A stretch of DNA of 64,000 nt from Andrena cerasifolii (lineage: Eukaryota; Arthropoda; Insecta; Hymenoptera; Andrenidae): assembly GCF_050908995.1 (NCBI RefSeq), contig NC_135119.1, forward strand, positions 9,672,001 to 9,736,000, written 5' to 3'. The notes beneath the pieces were generated by a model that was given only the letters and a program-made list of their open reading frames with translations, did not search any database and was not told where the DNA came from. A program made the translations under genes and the position numbers. Positions within the stretch are counted from its first letter, which is position 1; the number at the start of each line of letters is the position of its first letter. This document shows positions 11,461 through 23,097 of this stretch, piece by piece.

Positions 11461-12099
11461 TCTAGAGGTTAGTGAGTAATAAAAACGATTTATTATTATT
11501 CCTATTATTAGACCATTTTTCTTCAATTAGGCTCATGCTTCACAATTATACTTGCGTCTCCCATGGATAATTTAGAACGATATAGACACGCGATGGATGT
11601 TTTCAATAATCCTTTTAAACTCGCGTCCTTTATGTCGTTCCAGTGAGCAGAGCACGTTGGTTGATCTCTATTGCTGCATTTACGCGCGTGCCGTTGGGCG
11701 TGGGCGATGAAAAGTGTGCAACCATGCAAAAAGTACGATGATAAACGCGGCATGAAGCGTGGAGAAAAAGATTACCGACGACTGCTGTTTTGGTGATTAA
11801 TCGGTGTGCATGGTTTATGGGATGTATTTCAATATTTCCAGTCAGACAAGTATAATCGGTTATAACCTGCGTATATTATCGTAATAGAAAAATTGTTTGT
11901 TCAAACGTAGAGTTGCGAAGCAGTGGCGTGAAACTTGTACGGATTTCCCTGAAATATTAAATTGAAAATTCGTGACATACAGCAAGCAGGCAATTCGAGA
12001 AATATATGTAGATACAGCGTGTCTAAAAAATGCTGAGGTTCCTTGAAAGGGGCGACTCAGGGGGGTGAATATCACACATATATATATGTCTATGCATGA
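11461..12099. other. No recognised gene
   Basis: The lower part may hold more decayed Tc1 sequence. The remainder is plain intronic sequence. Confidence 0.4.
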
Positions 12100-12193
12100 G
12101 CAAGATGCTAGAGTCTGGGTTAGGTCTGGGTTAGCACCTGTATCGTGATGCATGCATCAGTGTTTCATGACTCTTGCATCAGCGTCTGGACCT
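12100..12193 (+). repeat. Dispersed repeat of about 94 bp, copy 1
   Basis: The sequence contains GCTAGAGTCTGGGTTAGGTC, a TGATGCATGCATCA palindrome and TTTCATGACTCTTGCAT. It matches 57489-57582 in the same orientation with only a few differences. It is not coding. The family is not recognised. Confidence 0.75.
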
Positions 12194-13043
12194 GCCTCTA
12201 CTCGCAGGATCTATTTTCGCCGAGCTGAATACAGGTCGCTGGTCACCAGCGTCCCTGACATCTCAGCTGAAAGCCGTGCGGCCAATAAAATCAATGACCT
12301 CCAACGTGGGACGTGTTAAATTCAAAGCAATTGCACCTTGTTCTTCTCTGCCAAGCACTTAGGGTGCTTTTTCATCTTTGACCTCGATTCCGTCGTGTGA
12401 AATCAATTGCCAGATTCACTGGGAGCAAGTCACACCAGAAAGAAAGTGGAACGCGATTCGTCGCGTAGCAATCGATTCTCGATTGTAAGAGGGAGAGACA
12501 GGTGGCGGGGAGGGAGTGCCGATGGGGTGGGAGGGAAACGGGTTCTGCTGTTTTCCGTTTCTCGGACGCAATTACGAAATACCATTGTTCTTCCCCTGTT
12601 ATAAGCCCCTCTCAAGAAGAAAAAGTTACGCGTTTACGCTTCGATTTGATTCTCCCCTTTTCCGTCGTCAGCCCGGTCCGCGAAGTTATCCATCGCAGGG
12701 CAGAGATTAAATCGAAGTCTTTCGCAGAAACCGGCGGCAAAGAGATACGTGCACGTCTGGAATTTCTCGGATACAGATAGGAGTTACTTCGAAGCTTCAG
12801 CGTACACTTCAAAGTACAAAGTACCCTAAAGCGGGAATTTCGATTTTCAACACTGTTTCTTTCCATCGTCTTTGGAGTCTTCCTTCCCTCCCGAGAATGC
12901 GGACATGGAGGGTGTAATGGAACTTGCCACTCATTTCACAGCAACTTTAATCGTTTCCCTGGAATTCTATTTGGACTGATCTTCTCATTCCTTTTTATAT
13001 CAATTGGTTCAAGACATGCCGCGAAGTAAATTGTGTTTAACTG
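12194..13043. other. No recognised gene; moderately GC-rich intronic patch
   Basis: Overlapping open frames on both strands between 12400 and 12870 share no recognisable domain. They look like composition effects. Confidence 0.4.
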
Positions 13044-13477
13044 ACAAGGGAAGATCCCGAACCCGGAAATTCAAAAAATTCTGAAACTTTGTGAATATGT
13101 TGGGAATTTCCTCCTGATTGCAACCTAATTTTCGTTTGCTGCCCAAATTCGATCTAAGGGGGTATATTTCACCCCTGAAAATACGGATATTTCCCGATTT
13201 TGTGTTATAACTCGTGAACTGTAAAATAATTTTTTTACCAAATGATAGATCCAATTAAAAGAAGTAACTTTTGTTTTGAAACTTGTTTTCTATCTCTTAC
13301 AGTTCGCGAGTTATAACAGAAAATCGGAAAATAACCGAATTTTCACGGGTTAATTTCACCCCCTTCGAGTAAATTTGGGCAGCAAATAAAAATTGCGTTG
13401 TAATCAGGAAGAAATCCCCTAAAAATTCACAAAGTTTCAGAATTTTTTGAATTATCAGGTTCGGGATCATTTCTTGT
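13044..13477. mobile_element. Foldback MITE with arms of about 200 bp
   Basis: The left end ACAAGGGAAGATCCCGAACC and the right end (minus) ACAAGAAATGATCCCGAACC match. The inverted similarity then continues through AATTCAAAAAATTCTGAAAC, CTGCCCAAAT and the TTATAACTCG segments to the centre near 13240. There is no coding sequence. Confidence 0.82.
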
Positions 13478-13495
13478 TGTGTTTTATAAATGAAT

Positions 13496-13809
13496 TTAAA
13501 CCCTCTCGGTGCACATTAAAAAAATGTCTACGCTTTTTATGATTTTTATCGCTTATATTTATTATAAATTATAGTCCTTCTAGTATGCTAAGTTTTACAA
13601 CAGGAAATGCATAAACGAACATCACAGTCTAGCCAGTAGTATCTTGTGTCTTTCCATTTTTTTCCAGCTACACTTTTGGAATAAAAGGTTTTTTCGGTTA
13701 AAATTCATCAAATTTTTATATTTTAATATTAAGGTCTAAAAATTTACAGAAATTATGGCAAAGACGTATCCTAGGGTGTGGTACACCCCGTGTGACCACG
13801 AAAGGTTAA
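13496..13809. mobile_element. TTAA-flanked non-autonomous element with CCCT-CTCGGTG / CACGAAAGG ends
   Basis: The left end is TTAAACCCTCTCGGTGCAC. The right end is GTGTGACCACGAAAGGTTAA, an imperfect inverse of it. Related ends occur at 6881, 10474, 14047 and 45498. The interior is AT-rich without coding potential. The TTAA may be a target duplication, but with inexact ends this is inference. Confidence 0.55.
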
Positions 13810-15779
13810 ACATCAGTTTTTGTCATTTAGATTTCAATTCCATTCGATGATACTCAACTAGATTTCTTTTCCCGCCAAATTGTTCTTTCTACCTGAAGTA
13901 ATTCGCTGACCAACTCTCGTTCTTATAAATTCGCGAAATACCATTATAACCATTTCCTAATCTGCCTTGACCGCGATTACCGTAACTATGTATATGTACA
14001 ATGTTCTGCACAGTGTATCGAACCAAGTTCCACGACCATGGATCATTAACCCTTCGTTGACACTCTGGGTGTGAGCCACCCATAAGCTAATTTTGACGTT
14101 CTGTATCTTCTATATTCAAACTAAATTCCTTTTCTCCAAAGCCGATTTATAAACTATTATTTTCTCAAAATATTATATCTGCACAACAACTCTGTAGATT
14201 TTTAGCTTCTAATATTGAAATTTGTAAAAGTTACAATTTTTTGAAGATTTTCTTTGTTCTCTTTCGACATATGGTAATCTACAATTTTTCCACAAAAACT
14301 GGGATAAAATTTCAATAAAAAAAGCTATTGGAATACATCTTAGAGACCTTGAAGATGACCCATGATTTTTTTCATAACTATTGGATTCTTTAGATGAGGA
14401 TGGCAGTCGTTCAAAAATAGATTAAAATTCCTCGGTGCAAACTATCGAAACAAACGTATACTTGTGATATCGTTCAAGCTACTTATCAGTCTGTATTATA
14501 AAGCTTATCGCACTTTAATGATTTGTACATGACAGGCAGATTTTCGAATAAAATATCGAATAAATTCTGCTTCGAATAAATCTGGCTCGAATAACGCTAC
14601 AGATTTATTCGTTATTCACGAATAGTTTTTCGTCAAATAAAATCGTTATTCGATATTTCAACTCTATTAACAGGGACCTTTAATATAAGGTCTAAACGAG
14701 AAAACGCCATAATTTTCGGGTCTGATTTCACACCTTCAGAGTGACTTTCCGCAAAAAACAAATTGCTCCTTGCATACTCCAATAAGTATGGTTTACATTC
14801 GCACGAAGTTGCAGTAAAATCAGAATTTTCGGGTTGGGAACGTTTCCTTGTCAGGTAATCTTGAAGTATAATCTATCAGTGCTTCAATACCCCAGTCGAA
14901 ATCATTTAGGCCTATCTTTCTCCGCTGCTATTTTCGTTCACCCACTAAACTAAATTCGCACAAAAGTTAAAGTCAGTCACCCCTTGTTTTCCAAGCAGTG
15001 CGGGCCCATAAGAGGCTACCTATCCTTTCTCATCCGCGATGTCGCCCTGGTCGCTATTGTTGTCATCCTCTGTTCCTGAGTGGTTCTCCAAAGGCGCACG
15101 AATGCGTTCGAGATCCCTGTAATACTTCAATAAAATACTTATCCCTTAATGGTTTCATACGTAGCTAGACACGACCCGCAGTAACTAATTGCAAACGGGA
15201 GATTCCCCTTCCCACTTTCGCCATCTCCCTGTTTTATCTCCCTCAGTTGGATAACATTTATGTGCAGGCGGCTTAATGCCACTTCTAACGACACGATGAA
15301 TTAATCATTAACTATCCTCCTCTGTGATGTAGCAGAACCTCGCGCCCCTCGGTCCTCTCACGTGCCAATGGATTCTGTGTAAACAAGTGGAAAGGAAAAA
15401 AGAGCCTTCCGTCGGCAGACCCAGCCAATCGAGAAAATCGTTAATCTTGGCAATCACAAAGCTTTGAATTATGGAAAATGTTGGGAACCCTTTAGGCAGT
15501 CTCTATAGAAATAATTTGCAGTATTCAATTTTCAACTAGCCCGTACGATATTTTCCGTCGAATTTATATTTTGCTGTTAAAATGGCATCATTAGTTCCAC
15601 GGAAAAACACTAGGAACGAAAGAAGGAAATAAAATTTAATTAAAATGGAACTAACGCTTTCTCTTAAACAACATGTAACTGATAAAGGAATGTGTGCTGC
15701 ACTAATGTGTGCCATAACTGGAAAATAACTAATCTCGATTATGTTCACATGCAAATTTCCCTTTCTTTTTTCATCTTAA
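13810..15779. other. No recognised gene; part of a related repeat at 14047 and CGAATA-rich sequence
   Basis: At 14047 TTAACCCTTCGTTGACACTC resembles the element end at 45498. At 14540-14660 there are repeated CGAATA motifs of the kind seen in hAT termini (compare 33300-33385). The rest is unremarkable. Confidence 0.35.
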
Positions 15780-16507
15780 GGGGATGCAGGACTATTGAAA
15801 TCTCGAAAAATCGAATTTTGTTGTTACTATTAATTCTGAGAGTATCGTCGTTTGTGAATATTTACAACTAACTTTCAATACATAACAGCACTGGACGTAA
15901 TTCAGTGCACTGCTGAGTAATGGCCTCGCAGTGCGGTATTGGCGTAGAGGACTTAACTTTGAAGCCGTTTATCTCGAAACTACATTTTTAACCACCGTGT
16001 ACATCATAACTTTTGAACGTATGAATATTTTCACTTGAAATTTTAACTGGGCATGTGGAACTCCCTTCTCTGTGATGTGGAATTTCCCTATCAACATTTG
16101 ATGGAGGCAACATTTTTTTATAAATTATTAAAAATGATTTTTTTCCGTGAAAACACGAAAAGTTTGTTTCGTGCATAACGACCACAATTTTAGTCCAAAT
16201 TCGGTGGGGAAGTTCCACATTATAGCACTCGGTATAGAAATTACTCACCTCAAAGCATTTTGCTTTCCGGTCACAGGTTCACCCGAAACTATGTACACAA
16301 GTTTCAAGTGCGCCACGCATGGGGCCACTTTCGGCTCTTAATAATTTCAATAATTTTAACAATATCGACAATTTTCTTGTTTGTAGTTACTCGCAAACAC
16401 ATGCAAAACGAACTGCAAAAAGTACGTGTGTCATGATTGTTTAGTATTGAAGTAATTCAACACAAAAGAAACCACCGATTTTGCCCTTCCAAAGCTGCTG
16501 TACCCCC
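15780..16507. mobile_element. TTAA-bounded element, 728 bp, abutting the next one
   Basis: TTAA at 15776-15779 and at 16508-16511 flank GGGGATGCAGGACTATT at the left and AAAGCTGCTGTACCCCC at the right. Interior segments (CATCATAACTTTTGAACGTA, CACTTGAAATTTTAACTGG) match the 61591-62328 element in the opposite orientation. The second TTAA is shared with the element starting at 16512. TTAA duplication is typical of piggyBac-type insertion, but no transposase is present. Confidence 0.75.
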
Positions 16508-16511
16508 TTAA

Positions 16512-17212
16512 GGGGACCTCCCGGTCTAGAGCAAAAAAAAGGTGATTTTTAAGAATTAATTAAAGGAAAACTACTATATATAATTTAATGGGACTTTCTG
16601 CATTGTATTAAGGATGTCTAAAGCTATAGAAATATATTTTTTGTTTTATAATTAATCCTTGCAGACGGCACTGGGAAGTCGTTAATGTGAAGGCGTCAAA
16701 AAATTGGTCCAAATCGGTGGACGCTGAATCTCCAACAGTTATTATCCGATTAGACTGAAACCTTTTTTATTTTGAAGATTATTCTTCTGTCTGGGGGGGC
16801 TGGGGCGAGAAAAAATTACAAAAAATAACATTTTTTTTTAGAAAATAACGATACTTGAAGCTTGAAATCACTTTTCCCTGTATTTTCCGTCCTTTCAACG
16901 CCTTTGAAAATTATAAATTTCTATTTTTTTGTATTTTTTTTCTAGTTTCCCTCCTAGCCAGAAGTATATTCTTCAAAGTAAAAAAAGTTTCAGTTGAATC
17001 GGATAATAACTTTTGGAAATACAGGTCCCACAGTTTTGAGAACACTGTTTCCAGAAAAACGCGTTTAAAGTTTTACGTGGGCGCTACTCAAATGCCTATA
17101 ACTTCGGGAATTTTAGGAATTTCAACAAATCCTTTTAAACACGCAATCCTAAAATGTTGAACATTCTAAATATGAAATAAAAGAAAATCGACTTTTAGAC
17201 CGGAAGGTACCC
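16512..17212. mobile_element. TTAA-bounded element, 701 bp (type copy)
   Basis: The left terminus GGGGACCTCCCGGTCTAGAG and the right terminus (minus) GGGTACCTTCCGGTCTAAAA form an imperfect inverted repeat flanked by TTAA at 16508-16511 and 17213-17216. The interior has shared blocks such as CGGATAATAACTTTTGGAAA and AAAACGCGTTTAAAGTTTTA, also found at 26187, 50726 and partly at 1420. There is no coding sequence. The CCGGTCTA termini define a subfamily. Confidence 0.85.
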
Positions 17213-20200
17213 TTAAGAAAAATGTGTTTCCCATAGTAGATTTCAGCCTATGCTAGTTGCAATTATGACGGCGAACGTTATTAATTATAAAGCAAAGGAA
17301 CGTCCTCGGCGATGTAGGGCACGCGGTGCGCGATTTAACGAGCGGTTTTAGCAACTTTAATTATTAGCCTGACTGTACGCTAGGGGGTCTTTCAGTTTAT
17401 GCAAGCGTGACAGAAGACTGGAAGGAAAGAGAGAACGCAAAGGAGGGTAAGCGACATAGACAAGGGCTGTTTGCACCCTCGGTGTTAACGCAATATGCTC
17501 GGCTCTGGAGGAGACGGAGGCGCTTATACGCGAATGCTCAGTTTGCCTCTGTCTTCCTACGCTTTGACTAAGCGTCTGGTCACGTTTGACCGTATTCCCT
17601 TTGTTCCTCTCGCCATCTCTCTCGCCAGGTTCGACAACATCTTCTTCCTCCATCTTGTCAGTTGCCACTATTTAGATTCGGGTGTAGTCTCTAAGCATCC
17701 GTTTATTGTTACCTTAACTCTACTCTACGGTTACGCAAAAGGCTTAAGGCTTAAGAGTTCAACATTCGTGGAAGAAATTTACATGTACCTACTGATCCTT
17801 TCTGCAGGGAATAGGTTTCCTAGAAATTCTACTTATCCCAGATATTATAGGTATTCTGCCTATCCTGAATGCTTTAGCCATTCTAACTACAATAATTCTC
17901 TGAAGTAGGTTTCGACTAGAAGGTTAGCACATAATCATCAATCGACTTCAAACTGAATTTTCAGGAATAAGTTTGGATTGGTGGAATTGGTTTAAACTGG
18001 TTTTTATCATTTAAATTAAAAAGAAATTCATTTATGTATACATTTGTAAAAACACGTTTATAACTTGGTTATAACTTGACGGTAAGCTGTCAAAATTTGG
18101 AGTAGATTGGATAGTGGAATCGGGAGAAAAACCTTATCGCATCTGACAGATTCATGAGACGATATTACGATATCTAAGATAACGAGATAAATTATACTCT
18201 AAGCTCTAAGCTCTGCGATGTTATTTTGGAAGTAAAACGAGTTAAAAATATAACAGTGTGTTGCATTGGGATTAGAATGCCCAGAGCGTAAATCTGCAGG
18301 TTGCAGGTCACATGTCCTCTGAGGAGCAAAAGGATTCTTTCCACGGATAACCTATATTTTATTTGAAACACGATATCGGCAGCGTACGTGTCGTTTTACG
18401 CGCGAGAGGATATGTTTCCTACTGGTGAAATCCGTAAAATAAATATCGCTGTAGCAGTTTGCTCACTTCTGGAAATATGAAAACTACACATTGCAATAAG
18501 AAACAGGATTCGAGCAGGACTCAGTTCAATAAACAGATAAGATAATTTCTATAGCTCACACTGATTTGTAATTTTGACATTCTACATCGCACATTTGCTA
18601 AAATTACTCGATTAAATTTTTCAACTTCTTTTACACATCTTGTCAAATAGCGAGTATCTACTCATTCTAGCTTGTAATTTAAATTCATTCTGACGCCGAT
18701 CTGCAATTATTCAGTTTAAATTTTGAAACAACGTTTAACAAGTTACTATTAAGAAAAAAATAATGTAATTTATATCACTTTTCAATAATGGATCTGAAAC
18801 CTATAACAAACAGTAAAATAAGAAGTTTGAGTCGAATCAATAATGATTTTCTCATTGAAAATATCGAAAGAGACCCCAGCGTTTGATTTCCAATTTCAAA
18901 TTAAACAAACGATACTTCACTACAGATAGGAGTACGTTCCATAAATATCTCGAATATAAAATAGAACGCCAAGCCAGTCTATTCTGTAAAAGTGTAAAAT
19001 AAACATCACAGAAATCTGCCATAATCATCAATATCTGAACAAATAAATCACCCATTTATTTCCTCTCTAAATACCTCTTATTTTTTACTAAGTATTGTTT
19101 TAAATAAGATTTCACTCTATCACCTTTAAATAAAAAAAATTTCAATCACAACAATAGAAATAAAACAGCATTGCGTTCCACGACTTCCAAATATAATAAA
19201 CACGCAGAGACATGGCGTTGCCGGTAATATAACCATCATAAAACTGACAAGATACAACAGACAAAAGTCTGACCGCCCTTTGGTCCCTCTATTGGAGCGC
19301 CTTTCGCTGCTCCGCGAAACTTTCATCCTTCCAGCGCAGTTTCCTTTCGTGCATATTATCATCTTCCGCCCCGGTGAACGTCTCATCGCGTAGACGGCGC
19401 AATCGCCGTGACAGTTTTCCGGAGGACAGCCGTGGATCCTGATAGGACAATGTCGGAGGGTGAAAGTTTTCAGCCGCGCAGACACGTAGATTCGACACAG
19501 TCCGAGGGGGTAACAGTACGGTTGACGTTTTATTGCTATCGTGAATAGTATCTGCTTTGTCTCTGTGCCTGCGGGGGACTCGATAGTTTCACGAGTATTT
19601 GGGGGACCGTCAATGATTCCATCCGAGATCCAAATGACAATCGCAACTGGCAACGGAAACTTGCTAGCCTCGAAATTTTGATTTCAATTAAACTTCGTAT
19701 GCGTGTAAAGAATAATGAAGTCCCCTTAAATGTACAACCGGGGGAAAGCTTTCCATAAGTTGCAACATGGGAATGAAACAAGGTGCCACGTATCAGCGGG
19801 GCAATATTATTATATTCCTTCATAGTTTCATAGAACGTCCAGAATGATACATTTTCTGCATAAAACGATGGCACCTAGGTATATCTCATGATCAAGAATT
19901 TCTACGTGAGATGATAAACGAATAGTTTTATTTATAAATTACACGTCGTGGAAGCATCCTCTTCTGTTAGAATGATAAATCATATAAAACTGAACTATTT
20001 TTGCGTTTGAAGTTTTGTCCTAGATTATACTGTTGAAAAGTTATAGATATCCTAAAAACGGGGAAAGGGTAAGTTTAAGTGCTAATATCGCGTATATAAA
20101 AGAAAAATCGGAAATAGAAAAAATAAAATATTATAATGAAAAAATAAAGAAATAAAATAAAAATAAAAACTTTAAAAGTTTTATAGGTTTGTGACGTCCC

Positions 20201-21671
20201 AGCGCCACCAGAGGTCTAATCTTCCTAGTTATTTTCATTCCAGATATACCTACGACATTTAAGACACGTGTCGTGTATAAAATAAATATTCGCGTCTTTA
20301 CCCACCACTGCTCTTACTATACACCTTTACCATCTCCATAAATTCATTACTATTCGCTTAGCGCCACGCTGATATCTAGTTGCCTGTTCGTGAATCTTAT
20401 ACCTATATGTATAGTTGTCAAATAGGTAGTAGATTACTCTGCTTGTTATTCTGCTTGTTACTTTGCCTATTACTACTTTGCATACTTTACTTATTATCTA
20501 TTGTTACGATTGCTTTGTTACTTGTACTAATACTATTACTTTTAGTTAGTCTTTAGTTTTAGTTCAGTTTTCATTTATCTTTTACTATTCTAATGTCATG
20601 TCCTGGAATATTATACAGGCGTCAGGCATAATAACAGGCACAGCTAGATCCCGCCTGTTCGCCATCCTATCTAATTAAAATTGGTGGAATAGAGACGGAA
20701 AATAAAAAATAGATACATATGTCATTGTGCAATATTTTCCCCTTTTGCAGGAATGTAATTATCGAACTTCCACGAAGCTCTATCCTTCCGCTGGTTTTAT
20801 CCAGTATGCCGAGTTAAATGATTTTCTCCACTTAATATATTAAAACGTATCACCTTTAACAACAGCCACAGAATAGTTTAGTATTCCCTTAAACATATCA
20901 AAGTTTAAAGGGAACATCCATAGTGATAAAATTGAAGCTTATAAAAGTGGAAACATTCGTGATTCGTGGCATTAAATGAATTATTAATATCAAAATAACT
21001 GTACTGAATTCTTCCTCCATTCCGAAGTTCTATATTTCGCAAGTGCAGCATCGCACAAAAGATCTCTGCCGGAACGACGAGCGAATAAGTTGTAGTGGAA
21101 ACGGTTAATACTCACCGAGTAAATTCGCGACACTCTTAATTTTTAATCGAATGATACTTCTTTTCTGCCGAAAGTGCAATGACGCTGGAACGTCACTTTA
21201 ACGCGAACGTAAAAAAAATACAGCGTAGCTCCTCCAGGCGATAGGGTATAAAAGGCCCTGTGGACGCCATGTTAGTTAACTTTGTCCGCGCTGCCGTAAA
21301 AAGCAGGAAGACCTCGGGTCGAGAAAAATATCGGTTCCGTTTATTCTTTCTCTGCTCCTTTTACCGGGTATTTTTTTTTATCTTCCGGTTTTTCCTGCCG
21401 TTGATTGATATCTATCTCCTCGATCTATTGTGCGGCATTCATTGCCACGCAGTCGTCTATACGGGCGCACAAAAAGGGAGGAACGGCGTCGTTGGCCGTG
21501 GTAATGGAAATCTGAACCGCAAAAATAAATTGATTTCTTTACTGGTCAGAAGTTAACGAACTGGTCCCGATAATGAGGCGGAACGCCTGCCACTGGCGGC
21601 CAAAACTTTATTTCTTACTATATGAAATAAATATTCCAAGGCATACAGTTGCTTCTGTACATGTCCAAGAA
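17213..21671. other. No recognised gene
   Basis: This 4.4-kb block has no domain I recognise on either strand. The longest open frame (19126-19653, minus) reads through a mixed-composition region with no family signature. An AT-rich low-complexity part covers 20080-20190 and a CTTGTTA-rich part covers 20440-20530. Confidence 0.4.
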
Positions 21672-21675
21672 TTAA

Positions 21676-23093
21676 GGGTACCCTCCAGTCAAAACGCTTG
21701 AAAAATACGCGATTGTCGTGAATTAAAAATAAAGACACTATACGACATATTGTAAAAAAGCTTTTTGAACTTTATTGTCAGATTTTTGAAGAACAATCGA
21801 AAAATTATTGTTGGAATTTTATCAATTTTTGCATTAGATATACAGCATTCATTGTACTACTGTAGAAATCAGAGCTCTTGACAGGCGCCACTATGAAAAG
21901 CTTAATTATGGACAGATTTCAAAAACTCTTACGGCATTCTATTCATAATTAGACTCGCTATCGCCTTATCCACAAAGAGTAATTATTTTGGATCACCCAA
22001 TTTTTTTATGGGCAGATTTATGCGCAGAAAAACTGTTTTTTTTTGCAACATTATGTTTGAACATGTGCTAAAAATCGCTGGATTGTTTGTTTGCAATAAA
22101 GACGGATAAGGCGATAACCATTCCCATATGTTTTAAGAATATTTTTAGGTTTTTTATTTCGGACGGTCCTGTCACGAGTTTTCATGGTCCCCGCCAAGAG
22201 CTCTGATTTCTACAGTGGTATAATAAATATTGTATATCTAATGCAAAAATTCATAAAATTCAAACAATATTTTTTTTGCTCTTCAAATATGTAGTAATAA
22301 AGTTCAAAAAGCTTTTTTACTGTATGTTGTTCAGTTTCCTTTTTTTTTTAATTCATGAAAATCACGTATTTCTCAATTACTTGCAAGGTCTGAAAACACA
22401 AGTATTTTCGGGATATTTTTTTTTATCAAACTCGAAGACTTTTTTAAATAAACTTGTATGTATTCGAAAGTGTACATGTTAAGCTGTTTGTGGTAATTTT
22501 TCCGATGGAAAATATAAATAAATAAATAAAAATATCAGCGATCTCCCGGCAGCGATTTTTTCTCAGTAGTTTGCGGTGACCACTCTGATTCTAACCTAGT
22601 TCATCTGAAATAAAGAATTCGCGGGAATTTAGTTAGTATATTGGATTATCTTGTCCTTGATCGTTCATTATCCCAAAATATTAATTTCCTACAAAATAGC
22701 GGCTTCTCATAGCAAAAGTATCGATTTTCACTACAGAATCGCGCTCGTGTTTCATCATTTTTCATCTGTAAAATAAAAACTACGCAACGGAAACGAAAAA
22801 GCCACGATTAACGACAAGATAATCTAATATACTAACTAAATTTTTTCGAATGTTTGATTTCTGTTGAACCAGGTTAAACCTACAGTGGTCACCGTAATAA
22901 AAAAAAAACGCTGCCGGAAGATCGCTTATAATTCCATTATTTATTTACATATCGCATTGCAAAAAAAAAACTACAAGAACTTTAAAATATATATTTTCGA
23001 ATATACAACCGTTTACTTAAAAACTTCTTCAAAATTAAAAAAAAAATCCCGAAAATACTTGCGTTTTCAGACCTTGCAGGTAGGCACCACCTC
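21676..23093. mobile_element. Composite of two palindromic TTAA-type elements
   Basis: The first unit begins GGGTACCCTCCAGTCAAAAC after a TTAA at 21672. Its arms, 21690-21890 and 22185-22380, are inverted copies sharing AAAGCTTTTTGAACTTTATT and TAGAAATCAGAGCTCTTG. The second unit, about 22382-23093, has arms sharing GCAAGGTCTGAAAAC, TATTTTCGGGAT, GGTGACC and CAAGATAATC, and ends at a TTAA at 23094-23097. The first unit's right end is missing where the second begins, so one element inserted into or beside the other. Confidence 0.72.
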
Positions 23094-23097
23094 TTAA

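Noticed and set aside
12105..12145. GGGTTAGGTCTGGGTTAG resembling insect telomere TTAGG
   Set aside because: Only two irregular units inside a dispersed repeat; not a telomeric array.
19126..19653. Open frame of 175 codons on the minus strand
   Set aside because: Overlapped by open frames in other registers and mixed in composition, with no family signature.
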